Shown piece by piece: positions 14,858 to 21,940 of a stretch of 26,587 bases of DNA. Position numbers and translations under genes: made by a program. The stretch is taken from the IMG/VR virus record IMGVR_UViG_3300032282_001845, positions 1 through 26,587 of that record, one strand, 5' to 3'. How positions within the stretch are numbered: position 1 is the stretch's first letter; each line of letters begins with the position of its first letter. Under the pieces are notes generated by a model, which saw only the letters and a program-made list of their open reading frames with translations, was not told where the DNA came from and made no database searches. This stretch comes from a virus.

Positions 14858-16165
14858 CTATAAAAGACCAGTCGGACGGTACAGTTTTGCGTTCCTGGGA
14901 CCCTTGTCAAATGCCACGATTCGACTGGCCTCAAGGTCCGCAAGTGTAGCTGCGACGACCGATTTTCGACCGCCACACAACTCCGCCAGACGTGCCTGAG
15001 AAATACCTGGTGTTTCACTGATCAGTTCAATGAGCTTCGAGCGAATCTCTTGTGTGATGGCTTCACTTCGTGCGCCAGCATCGAGCGTCCTGACCTTCGT
15101 GAGGCCATCCTCATCGCGAATCTCGAAGGTCACATCGATGGCGTCATCATCACTGATGAGACGGCCCTTAGTCACGTACATGCGGTAGAGGCCGTTTGCT
15201 TGCTTCTCGACCGAATAGGCCATGTCAGCAGCTGCGACAATCTCGGCTGCACCTCGCATACCTTCGTGCTTGACGGTTGAGTCCGTGCCACCTTTGCGGT
15301 TATGGTGAGCGATCAGGACAGTGATTCCGACGTCCAGAAGTTTCTTGAACGCGTCGTAGAGTTTACGCATCTGGGAGTTGTCATTTTCATCCATGCCATG
15401 GATGCGGACCAGCGAGTCAATCATTACGAGACCGACACCTGTGGTTTGACAGTGCTTGACAACGCGTTCGACGTCGAGCGTATTGTCGAACCTGATGCCG
15501 ACTCGGTTCAGGTAGCCCATTCCTTCAGCCGAACGCATTCCGAGCTTCCTGAGCCGTTGTAGGACCTTCTGGACGCCCATCTCCTCATCGACGTAAAGGA
15601 CTCGCGTCTGTGGAATCTCAAACTCGTTGAGCCATGAGCCACCAAAGCAACAGGCGCGAATGAGATCGCAAATGACCCAAGTCTTGCCACTTCCTGGCGG
15701 AGACGAAAGATAATGCAGACCACCAGTAGACAACACGTTCGGAATCAACCAGGACTGTTCGCCGAGTTTTGCTTCCTCGGTCTCCATTCTGGTCCAATCC
15801 CACACTTCCCACGGTGCGACTGTCTGTCCGCCTGGAAGGTCATCAGGCACAGAACCCGCTGCCCATTGACTCCAGAACCGTCCGACGGTCTCGAGGATGA
15901 CTTCGCGCTCGAGTGGCGGGTCACAGTAAGTGTCACTCCACCACACCGCTTGAAGCTGTGCGACATCGATGCTGTAGCGCTTTGCCCTGAAGAATCCTAA
16001 GAGCGTGACCAGTGCATTGTTTCGGCCACCGAAGGCGCCACCAGATGCAGGATGCGGTTGCCACAGTTTGTCCCAGTGATGCTCGCCATGCGCAATGATG
16101 CGAGCATGAGTTTCCATGTCTCCGGCCACCATGAGCCGGAGATCGTCCAGTGAAAGTTCGTCCAT
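14858..16165 (-). CDS. RepA-like replicative helicase with N-terminal PriCT-like segment
   Basis: A 435-residue ATPase of the RepA/RecA-like AAA_25 hexameric helicase type. Walker A is SSPPGSGKTW (residues ~154-163), an acidic strand VLYVDEE follows (189-195), Walker B is GLVMIDSLVRI (245-255), and a sensor-like LIAHHNRKGG near 287-296. Residues ~35-105 include SGGAFGGRNNALVTLLGFFR, reminiscent of primase C-terminal (PriCT) domains. The C-terminus (~375-435) looks like a winged helix (SQARLAELCGGRKSVVAATL). It lies 10 bases after the primase gene, so the two act as a primase-helicase pair. It probably unwinds DNA at the replication fork. Confidence 0.85.
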   Translation of the reverse strand: MDELSLDDLRLMVAGDMETHARIIAHGEHHWDKLWQPHPASGGAFGGRNNALVTLLGFFRAKRYSIDVAQLQAVWWSDTYCDPPLEREVILETVGRFWSQWAAGSVPDDLPGGQTVAPWEVWDWTRMETEEAKLGEQSWLIPNVLSTGGLHYLSSPPGSGKTWVICDLIRACCFGGSWLNEFEIPQTRVLYVDEEMGVQKVLQRLRKLGMRSAEGMGYLNRVGIRFDNTLDVERVVKHCQTTGVGLVMIDSLVRIHGMDENDNSQMRKLYDAFKKLLDVGITVLIAHHNRKGGTDSTVKHEGMRGAAEIVAAADMAYSVEKQANGLYRMYVTKGRLISDDDAIDVTFEIRDEDGLTKVRTLDAGARSEAITQEIRSKLIELISETPGISQARLAELCGGRKSVVAATLADLEASRIVAFDKGPRNAKLYRPTGLL

Positions 16166-16175
16166 TCCTATCCCT

Positions 16176-17012
16176 TCAAACTGTTAGGTCCTGCGTGTCC
16201 AGCGCAGTGGTTACCAATATACGACACTCCTCGGCATGTGCGACCATCCCCATTGTCCGCATCTGCTCGATGCCGATGATGGCATGATTGAAACAATACA
16301 GCAGGTATCGACCATGCTTGTATTGTCCGATGTCCCAGTTTCCACGCTCGCGTGTTGGAAGGTCTCCCGCTTTGGCTGATATCAACAGTCGAGACCACTC
16401 ATCACCCCATGGATGCGCGGATGTTGTCTCCTTGACGATTATGGAGGCTTCTGGCGGGTACTTTGCGAGTTCGACCAACCGAGGCAGTTCTCGGTTTTTC
16501 CAGTTTAGAGTTCCAGGAACTCGTAAGATTCTTGACGGGTTCTTGCACTTGATGTCTGCGGATGAACTGAGCGAGAGCATCCATCGCTCGAGCAGCTGTA
16601 CGAACTCGCGCTGTTCTGTTGGCTTAGTCCCAATGCCAGCAACCTTGAGCCTTCGGTAGCAGTGGAGACCCTTTCCCGAGCGTACCGCGACTGTGACCTT
16701 ATCAAGTGTTGCAGTCTGATCCAGACCAGTAAGGTCATCGATGTCACACCAAAGTACGCCAGCAGTATGGACGTCATTGTCTCTTCCTCCTTTACGCCAG
16801 CGTGGAAGTACGCCGACGTACACGTCATTTCCCTCGTCACTCCACTGGACGCATGCATGGGCGAGTCCAGTCCAATCGTCTTCCGTCCTTGGAAGCTCAT
16901 AAAATCGCATCTGATTTCGTCCTTGATTCAGACATCGAATCTCGACGAAGCCATCTGGATATGGCTCAAACAGCCATGACAGAAATGTCACGGCCTGTGA
17001 TACACGGTTCAT
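16176..17012 (-). CDS. PrimPol-type DNA primase
   Basis: A 278-residue protein with features of archaeo-eukaryotic primase/PrimPol or RepB-like primases: acidic catalytic motif LWCDIDD (residues 87-93), the SGKGLHCYRRL motif with His117 (112-122), and NPSRILRVPGTLNWKN (158-173). It would synthesise primers, possibly also extend them. The PriCT-like part is absent here and appears at the N-terminus of the next gene, so a primase-helicase fusion seems split in two. Start ATG has AAGGGG 5 bases upstream. A rightward gene begins only 21 bases away, so promoter elements must lie inside neighbouring genes. Confidence 0.85.
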   Translation of the reverse strand: MNRVSQAVTFLSWLFEPYPDGFVEIRCLNQGRNQMRFYELPRTEDDWTGLAHACVQWSDEGNDVYVGVLPRWRKGGRDNDVHTAGVLWCDIDDLTGLDQTATLDKVTVAVRSGKGLHCYRRLKVAGIGTKPTEQREFVQLLERWMLSLSSSADIKCKNPSRILRVPGTLNWKNRELPRLVELAKYPPEASIIVKETTSAHPWGDEWSRLLISAKAGDLPTRERGNWDIGQYKHGRYLLYCFNHAIIGIEQMRTMGMVAHAEECRILVTTALDTQDLTV

Positions 17013-17033
17013 TATTTCCCCTTACAATCCTGT

Positions 17034-17327
17034 ATGTCCAAACAGGTTCCGACACATTACCGCACAAAGTCTATTCAGCCAATCGACGTGATTTCCGCAT
17101 ACAGCCTCGACTTCTCACGAGGCAATGCGTTGAAGTATTTACTCCGAGCAGGCACAAAAGACAGCGAAGATAAAACCGACGATCTCCTCAAAGCAATCTG
17201 GTACCTGGTGTATGAACTTCACGGTGTCGAGCTGGCGGATGAAATCAACGAATCACTCAGTGCTGCCACGCATGCCACTCGAGATGCCAAGATAATCACA
17301 TGTGACCTCAACTGCTTCGTGCCATGA
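17034..17327 (+). CDS. DUF3310 protein
   Basis: A 97-residue protein of the DUF3310 family: HYRTKSIQPIDVISAYSLDF then GNALKYLLRAGTKDSEDKTD and DLLKAIWYLVYEL. The family is common in phages, often annotated as nucleotide kinase without firm proof. It is alone on the plus strand within leftward genes. Its 3' end overlaps the VRR-NUC gene on the opposite strand by 75 bases, so its last ~25 residues are antisense to that gene. There is no Shine-Dalgarno; TACAAT at 17023-17028 would put a transcript start almost on the ATG, hinting at a leaderless message. The family call is firm, the expression idea weak. Confidence 0.85.
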   Translation: MSKQVPTHYRTKSIQPIDVISAYSLDFSRGNALKYLLRAGTKDSEDKTDDLLKAIWYLVYELHGVELADEINESLSAATHATRDAKIITCDLNCFVP

Positions 17328-17627
17328 ATAGCACACGGCCCACGAATATGACTCACCGACAGCTGCGCGAAACGCATTTTGTCCGACAGTCAGTTTGTTC
17401 GTTCCAGCCTTCATTTCAATCCACAGGCCACAATGCTGTCCCATCTGGACAGGGACAAAGATGTCCCATACGCCAGATCTGACACCTTCAGCCTTCAAAC
17501 GACCGGCAGTCGCCTTCGTACGGTATCCACCGTTTGGCACGGCGAAGATGACATCGAGACGCTGGTCACGGCCACCCATCATGTGACACCAACGGAAATA
17601 AGCAATCTGATGTTCTGACTCGTTCAA
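17253..17627 (-). CDS. VRR-NUC domain nuclease
   Basis: A 124-residue nuclease of the VRR-NUC family (PD-(D/E)XK superfamily, PF08774), found in phages as stand-alone proteins and linked to Holliday-junction or flap processing. Motifs: ESEHQIAYFRW with Glu5, FAVPNGG (28-34), GVRSGVWDIFVP with Asp55, LWIEMKAGTNKLT with Glu71 and Lys73, and Gln83. The start is TTG at 17627, overlapping the sigma factor TGA (TTGA), with GAGAGGA 7 bases upstream. The 3' end overlaps DUF3310 convergently. Confidence 0.88.
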   Translation of the reverse strand: MNESEHQIAYFRWCHMMGGRDQRLDVIFAVPNGGYRTKATAGRLKAEGVRSGVWDIFVPVQMGQHCGLWIEMKAGTNKLTVGQNAFRAAVGESYSWAVCYSWHEAVEVTCDYLGISSGMRGSTE

Positions 17628-18532
17628 AGTTCCATCCTCTCGAAAATCTGCGCCAGGATATCGGCGCCGGCATTGACGCGAAGTTTCGCAATTGCGCGGA
17701 CCTGTATCTGTCTGATGCGCTCGCGACTGTAACCGATCAGGAGACCGACGTCCTCGAGTGAGCGACCATCACATAAACCATCGAAGCCAAATCGAAGGCG
17801 AAGACATGCGACCTCACGGTCGGTGAGTATTGCCATCATGCTTCGCAGCTGTGCATAGAGTTCCTCCTTGTCTAGACTGTCCTGCACAGGTTTGTCAGCC
17901 GACGGGATGAAGTCGTACTTGCTTTGACCATAGGTGTTGACCTCATCAAAGCTCGACACAATCTTGGTGTCGTGTCTGAGGATTTCGGCTAGGTATTCAA
18001 CGTCAAGTGAATCGATTTGTTTGTGAAGGTATTTCGGGTAAGTATGCTTGACTTCGCGAACGTACTCGAGAAGTTCCGCCGGAGTCGGTGGTTGTCCATG
18101 CTTGAACGTGTACTCATGGCGTGAAACTCTGATGTGCGACAGCTTCGCAATGGCGTGAGACGGTAGACGAATGTCGCGACCACGACTCTCGACACCGCGA
18201 CCGATAGCCTGGCGAATCCAGTTGGTGGCGTATGTGCTGAAGCGATGACCGAGTGACCAGTCGTACCGCTGGACTGCATGATGCAGGCCTAGCATTCCGT
18301 CCGTCATCATGTCCTCGTGTTCGCACCCACGGCCACGGAACTTCTTGGCGATGGCGCTGACCATCCTGACATTGTGTTCAATCAGCTCAGCGGTTGCTTT
18401 GTCTTTGTCCTTTTGGCTCCCTGCTTGCACCATGCGACCGAGGAAGAACTCCTCCTCCTTCGTGAGGAGTCCATCTGTGCTGGCGCGTCTACTTATGCGG
18501 TACTGAGACCAAGTCTTGATGGTGTCAGTCAC
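17624..18532 (-). CDS. Sigma-70 family RNA polymerase sigma factor
   Basis: A 302-residue sigma factor. Region 1.2/2.1 includes AELIEHNVRMVSAIAKKFRG (~48-67). Regions 2.2-2.4 carry DMMTDGMLGLHHAVQRYDWS and HRFSTYATNWIRQAIGRGVE (~74-115). Region 3 resembles LSHIRVSRHEYTFKHGQPP. Region 4.2 is LTDREVACLRLRFGFDG followed by the helix-turn-helix RSLEDVGLLIGYSRERIRQI. It resembles a primary-like group sigma, shorter at the N-terminus, and not an ECF sigma. It probably redirects host polymerase to phage promoters. The GTG start overlaps the zinc-ribbon gene by 8 bases (CGTGACTGA); Shine-Dalgarno is weak, so translation is probably coupled. Confidence 0.9.
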   Translation of the reverse strand: MTDTIKTWSQYRISRRASTDGLLTKEEEFFLGRMVQAGSQKDKDKATAELIEHNVRMVSAIAKKFRGRGCEHEDMMTDGMLGLHHAVQRYDWSLGHRFSTYATNWIRQAIGRGVESRGRDIRLPSHAIAKLSHIRVSRHEYTFKHGQPPTPAELLEYVREVKHTYPKYLHKQIDSLDVEYLAEILRHDTKIVSSFDEVNTYGQSKYDFIPSADKPVQDSLDKEELYAQLRSMMAILTDREVACLRLRFGFDGLCDGRSLEDVGLLIGYSRERIRQIQVRAIAKLRVNAGADILAQIFERMEL

Positions 18533-18791
18533 GAGCTTGCATAGCCTGATGTACGCGGTGATCTGGACTATTTGGCGTGTTCCAATCGGATGCCATCATG
18601 CATGCGGTCCATACAGCCAGGACAACGATTACGAATCCGCCGAGTGTCTGGATTCGCATCATCATGCGTTGACGTCGCTCGCGACGTAGTTGACGCTGTG
18701 AGCAGATGTGGCAGATTCGATGTCCACGGCCATAAGGCACGATGTTCGGTCGATGGCATTCTATGCAGCTGAGTTTGATATTTGTGTCCAT
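18525..18791 (-). CDS. Membrane-anchored zinc-ribbon protein
   Basis: An 88-residue protein. Two Cys pairs (C9/C12 in CIEC and C27/C30 in CHIC) suggest a zinc ribbon. A basic stretch (QLRRERRQR) and a hydrophobic segment at ~50-67 (LGGFVIVVLAVWTACMMA) indicate a single membrane span with the zinc domain inside by the positive-inside rule. It precedes the sigma factor with an 8-base overlap. ATG chosen because AAGGA lies 8 bases upstream; a longer frame to 19028 overlaps the HTH gene and is rejected. A role as anti-sigma factor is possible by analogy with membrane zinc anti-sigmas, but there is no direct evidence. Confidence 0.65.
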   Translation of the reverse strand: MDTNIKLSCIECHRPNIVPYGRGHRICHICSQRQLRRERRQRMMMRIQTLGGFVIVVLAVWTACMMASDWNTPNSPDHRVHQAMQARD

Positions 18792-18808
18792 AGGGTTCGT
18801 CCTTCTAT

Positions 18809-19030
18809 CTATTCTGGGAGTGATTGGCCTGCACGTTTGCAGTAAAACCATTGTGCTACTTCGTTTTCTGTACGACCAACAGCATCGGCGAGGCGCTTGA
18901 TGGTCGAGTGTCTGACAGCATATGCACCGGAAAGCATCCGACACACTGCTGATCGATTGATGCCGAGTCGCTGTGCGATCTCGACTTGTGTGAATCCATA
19001 CATGCCGACAATATTCCACAGTTGACACAT
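18809..19030 (-). CDS. Small HTH (XRE-like) transcription regulator
   Basis: A 73-residue protein with a Cro/C1-type helix-turn-helix: TQVEIAQRLGINRSAVCRML then TIKRLADAVGRTENEVAQW. It likely represses divergent promoters at 19021-19050. The ATG at 19030 lies inside the palindromic operator and has no Shine-Dalgarno. The internal ATG at 19003 would give 64 residues and suits a promoter with TCGACA and CATAAT separated by 15 bases on the minus strand (CATAAT at 19034-19029). The start is therefore uncertain. It is transcribed together with the zinc-ribbon and sigma genes. Confidence 0.75.
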   Translation of the reverse strand: MCQLWNIVGMYGFTQVEIAQRLGINRSAVCRMLSGAYAVRHSTIKRLADAVGRTENEVAQWFYCKRAGQSLPE

Positions 19031-19039
19031 TATGTCAAC
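19021..19039. promoter_or_regulatory. Palindromic operator GTTGACA-N5-TGTCAAC
   Basis: A 19-base inverted repeat with perfect 7-bp arms around CATTA. It covers the -35 element of the rightward promoter and the start region of the HTH gene, the usual place for the binding site of the divergently encoded repressor. A related half-site GTTGACAC occurs upstream of the SSB-like gene. Confidence 0.7.
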
Positions 19040-19050
19040 AGGGTTATGAT
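19022..19050 (+). promoter_or_regulatory. Sigma-70 promoter of the rightward operon
   Basis: TTGACA (19022-19027), a 17-base spacer and TATGAT (19045-19050) match the bacterial sigma-70 consensus in 11 of 12 positions with ideal spacing. Transcription would begin near 19057, 28 bases before the first ATG at 19085. Confidence 0.8.
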
Positions 19051-19084
19051 GTCGATGTGGTTGGACACCACGAAGGGATAAGAA

Positions 19085-19564
19085 ATGGACGAACGGATTG
19101 AACTGAAGTGGAAGTGTGGTCACACTGCCACTTTCACTTTTGGCTATAGCCATCACGAACTCAAAGCGAAAATGCGCCTCATGGCCTCGACGCTGAACAT
19201 CTGCGATATATGCCAGGCGCAGATTGAAGCAGACCACGCGTGGACTTATGTGCAGCTGATGCTTGAACCTAAACCAGTGACATTGACTGGCAGCGAAAAG
19301 CAGATCGCATGGGCGAGGTCGATTCGCACTGCTAAGTACGAAGCACTGGCGCTTGTCCTAGACTGCCTGCGTGAAGCGCACAGGACACGACAGGACGAAT
19401 GGACGGCCATCGCACAGGCCATCAAGCCAGTGGTCGCAGATGTGTCTATATGGCGGTCGTATACGCAGTCAGGAGCCATCATCGAGCGGCGCAACATCAA
19501 CTGGACGACAGCGTTTAGAAATGCGCTCAGCCGGGCAGGATTACATCTGGGAGGTTTGGTATGA
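19085..19564 (+). CDS. Hypothetical protein with zinc-ribbon-like N-terminus
   Basis: A 159-residue protein, first in the rightward operon. Residues 10-43 contain KCGH (C11, H13) and ICDIC (C40, C43), a likely zinc site. Residues ~68-81 read TGSEKQIAWARSIR, a short motif I have seen in other small bacterial and phage proteins without a known role. The rest is helical with WTAIAQAIK and WTTAFRNALSRAG. The ATG has GAAGGG ~8 bases upstream; the stop overlaps the ERF start. I do not recognise the family. Operon context suggests an early or replication role. Confidence 0.65.
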   Translation: MDERIELKWKCGHTATFTFGYSHHELKAKMRLMASTLNICDICQAQIEADHAWTYVQLMLEPKPVTLTGSEKQIAWARSIRTAKYEALALVLDCLREAHRTRQDEWTAIAQAIKPVVADVSIWRSYTQSGAIIERRNINWTTAFRNALSRAGLHLGGLV

Positions 19565-20109
19565 CAATGTCGGAGACAATCGGTGCAATCGCACCAGCGC
19601 TGGTCAAGGCACAGGCCGAGATCAAACCAATCGTAAAGGATTCCACGAATCCTGCGTTCAGAAGTAAGTACACATCACTCGATGCCATCATGGAGGTTGT
19701 TCGACCAGTGATGGCGAAACATGGTTTGTTCGTCGTGCAGTCGGTGCTTGACACCATCGATGGCGAGCATTCGACCAGCATCACCGTCGAGAGCCGTGTG
19801 ATTCACAGCTCAGGTGAATGGATTGCTGGTGTCGTGCAGGTTCCTGTGATGCAACAGACCAGCCACGGATTCGGATCAGCACTCTCGTATGGTCGACGTT
19901 ACAGCCTCAGTGCGCTTCTGTCGCTGGCATCTGACGAGGATGACGATGGCAATGGCGCGATAGGCCAACAGCCACAAGCACGGCCACAAATCAAGCCAGG
20001 ACCGCCACAGCAGACCACGCTGCGCAAGCTTGCACCACAGGCGAAGCCGATACCTGGTTATCACAACGGTTCACACTTCGTTATCGGTGAAGAGGACCCG
20101 AACGCATGA
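19561..20109 (+). CDS. erf: ERF family single-strand annealing recombinase
   Basis: A 182-residue protein of the ERF superfamily (PF04404), which anneals complementary single DNA strands and promotes recombination or circularisation of phage DNA. Typical segments: ALVKAQAEIKPIVKDSTNPA then FRSKYTSLDAIM (33-44), FGSALSYGRRYSLSALLSLA (104-123) and an acidic SDEDDDGNG. A Pro/Gln-rich linker (QARPQIKPGPPQQ) leads to a short C-terminal segment. GGGAGG lies 6 bases before the ATG. Overlaps with both neighbours suggest coupled translation. Confidence 0.9.
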   Translation: MTMSETIGAIAPALVKAQAEIKPIVKDSTNPAFRSKYTSLDAIMEVVRPVMAKHGLFVVQSVLDTIDGEHSTSITVESRVIHSSGEWIAGVVQVPVMQQTSHGFGSALSYGRRYSLSALLSLASDEDDDGNGAIGQQPQARPQIKPGPPQQTTLRKLAPQAKPIPGYHNGSHFVIGEEDPNA

Positions 20110-20408
20110 CATCTGAATGTTTCTACTGTGGAGTGATGTACTGTCACTCCACAAAGAATCATGGCGATCACATGCCAATACCAGAACGCAACGGAGGCAC
20201 GGACATTGTTCCGTGCTGTTCCGCTTGTCACGACATGAAGGACAGGATTCCACTACACGAATGGCATTCTGTCGCATGGAAAGAAATTAATGCTTCGTGG
20301 CCCTTGTATGGCCGTTACACCAGAATATTCCTGGCGAAGGCATTGTCATTGATGACTGACTTTAATCAAAGAGTTCGAGATGAAGAGGAGGCAAACGATG
20401 AAATTTGA
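20106..20408 (+). CDS. Small HNH/zinc-finger nuclease-like protein
   Basis: A 100-residue protein with C5-x2-C8 (CFYCG), DHMPIPERNGGTDIV (21-35) and CCSACHDMK (37-45), matching the HNH layout in which a DH and a later C-x2-C-H segment bind metal. The remainder is helical and polar. Homing-type or recombination nuclease roles are both possible; location after erf suggests DNA processing. Start overlaps the erf stop, with GAGGA 9 bases upstream. Catalytic competence is likely but unproven. Confidence 0.7.
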   Translation: MTSECFYCGVMYCHSTKNHGDHMPIPERNGGTDIVPCCSACHDMKDRIPLHEWHSVAWKEINASWPLYGRYTRIFLAKALSLMTDFNQRVRDEEEANDEI

Positions 20409-20712
20409 ACTGGCCTTTGAAGCCCTACGCCATGGCTACTGCATCACAGTGCAAGAAAACAAAGCTCTCTGGTACAGATACGATCAGGGGATGCAGGCTG
20501 TACGCGCATATGTGAACAGCCTGTTTATGTCATATAAGCTTGACTTCCCTACTGACCGCATCATGACTGATGGTTGGCAGGTTGGTGTTTACATCGAAGG
20601 CAATACACCACTCTGGCTTGACATTCCAGATGCTTACGACATCGAGCAGATTATGCAGTATGCCGAAATCGCACTGGAAGAACGCGAACAACGATTAGCA
20701 GGCACTCTATGA
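20398..20712 (+). CDS. Tad2/DUF2829-like small protein
   Basis: A 104-residue protein. MKFELAFEALRHGYCITV resembles the DUF2829 N-terminus (F..A...L..G..i) and DRIMTDGWQV (residues 53-62) matches the conserved (D)xLxxDW end. It lacks the usual first Trp of R..W and has a longer helical tail (AYDIEQIMQYAEIALEERE). The ATG at 20398 is preceded by GAGGAGG 6 bases upstream; an upstream ATG at 20380 is unlikely. Family assignment is tentative; the anti-defence role of Tad2 may or may not apply. Confidence 0.5.
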   Translation: MKFELAFEALRHGYCITVQENKALWYRYDQGMQAVRAYVNSLFMSYKLDFPTDRIMTDGWQVGVYIEGNTPLWLDIPDAYDIEQIMQYAEIALEEREQRLAGTL

Positions 20713-20942
20713 CAGGACTTGAAGCATTAATTAGATTGAAGATGCGTTTAAAAGCTCGTCGTAAAGAATGGGAAGAAAAGCAATACGCATATGTCCACAC
20801 AATTACCCGTAAGGATGGAACAGTAATCACAGGCGTTATTATCTATAACGATATACCCAACGGCGGTATTTGCTCTCATGTTCCAGTGCGTTACGTAGAA
20901 GCAAGTGAGCTTCTCAAAGATGACTGGGAGGTTGTTGAATGA
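20709..20942 (+). CDS. Small protein with Tad2/DUF2829-like end motifs
   Basis: A 77-residue protein, ATGA overlap with its neighbour. LEALIRLKMRLKARRKEW at residues ~4-21 resembles the family start (al..Lk...k.rR.eW) and it ends in ELLKDDWEVVE, the DUF2829-like closing motif. The middle is beta-rich (AYVHTITRKDGTVITGVIIY). The family call is tentative because the middle is unlike typical Tad2. It lies between a similar gene and thyX. Confidence 0.45.
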   Translation: MTGLEALIRLKMRLKARRKEWEEKQYAYVHTITRKDGTVITGVIIYNDIPNGGICSHVPVRYVEASELLKDDWEVVE

Positions 20943-21568
20943 CGAAACTTGTATGGATAACGCCAGATGCCGAGAAGGTCATCGGGTATTGCGCTCGAGT
21001 CTCCAACCCATCGAACCAGGACAATCCTGACGTCACGAGGTTGCTTCGGTATTGCGTCGGTCACGGACACTGGTCAATCTTTGAGATGGCATCGATGTGC
21101 GTCGAGATCAAGACCACGAGAGCCATTGCAGCTCAGATTCTTCGACATCGGTCGTTTTCGTTTCAGGAGTTCAGTCAGCGATACGCGACCGTGGTCGAGG
21201 ACATCGATGTCCCAGAGATGCGCCTTGCAGGCTCTAACAATCGGCAATCCAGCCTGCCATTACCTGCCATCGAGGAACTGACAAAAGAACAGCAGGATGC
21301 TCTGTATTTGGTCAATAGCACCATCGAGTTCGCGACCGACGTGTATCGCGATCTCGTCAAGAATGGAATGGCTGCGGAGACTGCTCGCATGGTCCTACCG
21401 CTTTGCACTCCGACCACGATGTACATGAGCGGAAGCATCCGCTCCTGGATACATTATGTCCAACTGCGTACACGCCAGGACACGCAGCTCGAGCATCGCG
21501 ACATCGCGCAAAGCATCCAGAACCTCATGCTGGAACATCTGCCGATAACGATGGAGGCGCTAGGTTAA
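20939..21568 (+). CDS. thyX: Flavin-dependent thymidylate synthase ThyX
   Basis: A 209-residue ThyX, which makes dTMP from dUMP using FAD, NAD(P)H and methylene-tetrahydrofolate, supplying DNA synthesis. The signature RHR.xSxxExSxRY is present as RHRSFSFQEFSQRY (69-82), with HGHWSIFEM (42-50) near the flavin site, ARMVLPLCTPTTMY and RSWIHYVQLRTRQDTQLEHR toward the C-terminus. Length is typical. GGGAGG lies 7 bases before the ATG, which overlaps the previous stop. Confidence 0.95.
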   Translation: MTKLVWITPDAEKVIGYCARVSNPSNQDNPDVTRLLRYCVGHGHWSIFEMASMCVEIKTTRAIAAQILRHRSFSFQEFSQRYATVVEDIDVPEMRLAGSNNRQSSLPLPAIEELTKEQQDALYLVNSTIEFATDVYRDLVKNGMAAETARMVLPLCTPTTMYMSGSIRSWIHYVQLRTRQDTQLEHRDIAQSIQNLMLEHLPITMEALG

Positions 21569-21595
21569 CACCATACTGGTGCGGAGGTATTTTTT

Positions 21596-21814
21596 ATGGC
21601 ACGTAAACCAACAGTTGACAAAGAGATCACACGCGTAGAGGAAAAGCAGGAAGGACTCCTGTGGCTCCTAAAGGCCAGTGAACACGAGATTCTGGAACGC
21701 TTGAATGCTGAGGATGCAATCATCTTCATTCACCCTGCGCTTGATGGCGTCGTGAGTTTCCGAATCGAGGAGAATCCACACCACGAACAAAAAGTGGTGC
21801 ATGTCTGGCGGTAA
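21596..21814 (+). CDS. Small hypothetical protein
   Basis: A 72-residue protein, last in the rightward operon. N-terminal part basic and helical (MARKPTVDKEITRVEEKQEG, then LLWLLKASEHEILERL), C-terminal part beta-like (AIIFIHPALDGVVSFRI). I do not recognise it. GGAGG lies 8 bases before the ATG. A large hairpin follows. Confidence 0.6.
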   Translation: MARKPTVDKEITRVEEKQEGLLWLLKASEHEILERLNAEDAIIFIHPALDGVVSFRIEENPHHEQKVVHVWR

Positions 21815-21866
21815 ATGTATAACAGTCTCGCCAGTCCTCCCAGGCTGGTGATTACTGAACAACCAA

Positions 21867-21940
21867 CCAAACAGAAACCATCTGTCGCATGGCCCCGGTT
21901 ACCGGACGAAGCCCATGTTATACAGATGGTTTTTGGTTTG
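21867..21940. terminator. Bidirectional terminator between convergent units
   Basis: Perfect 11-bp arms AAACCATCTGT (21875-21885) and ACAGATGGTTT (21922-21932) enclose a further GC-rich fold (CATGGCC, CCGGTTACCGG). The plus strand ends in TTTTTGGTTTG and the minus strand in TTTCTGTTTGG, so it can end both the thyX operon and the endolysin transcript. Confidence 0.75.

Noticed and set aside
18792-19028. 79-residue extension of the zinc-ribbon protein
   Set aside because: It overlaps the HTH gene fully; the ATG at 18791 has a good AAGGA site.
19031-19237. 69-residue extension of the HTH protein
   Set aside because: It would run through the rightward promoter and the first gene of the plus operon; the HTH domain begins after it.
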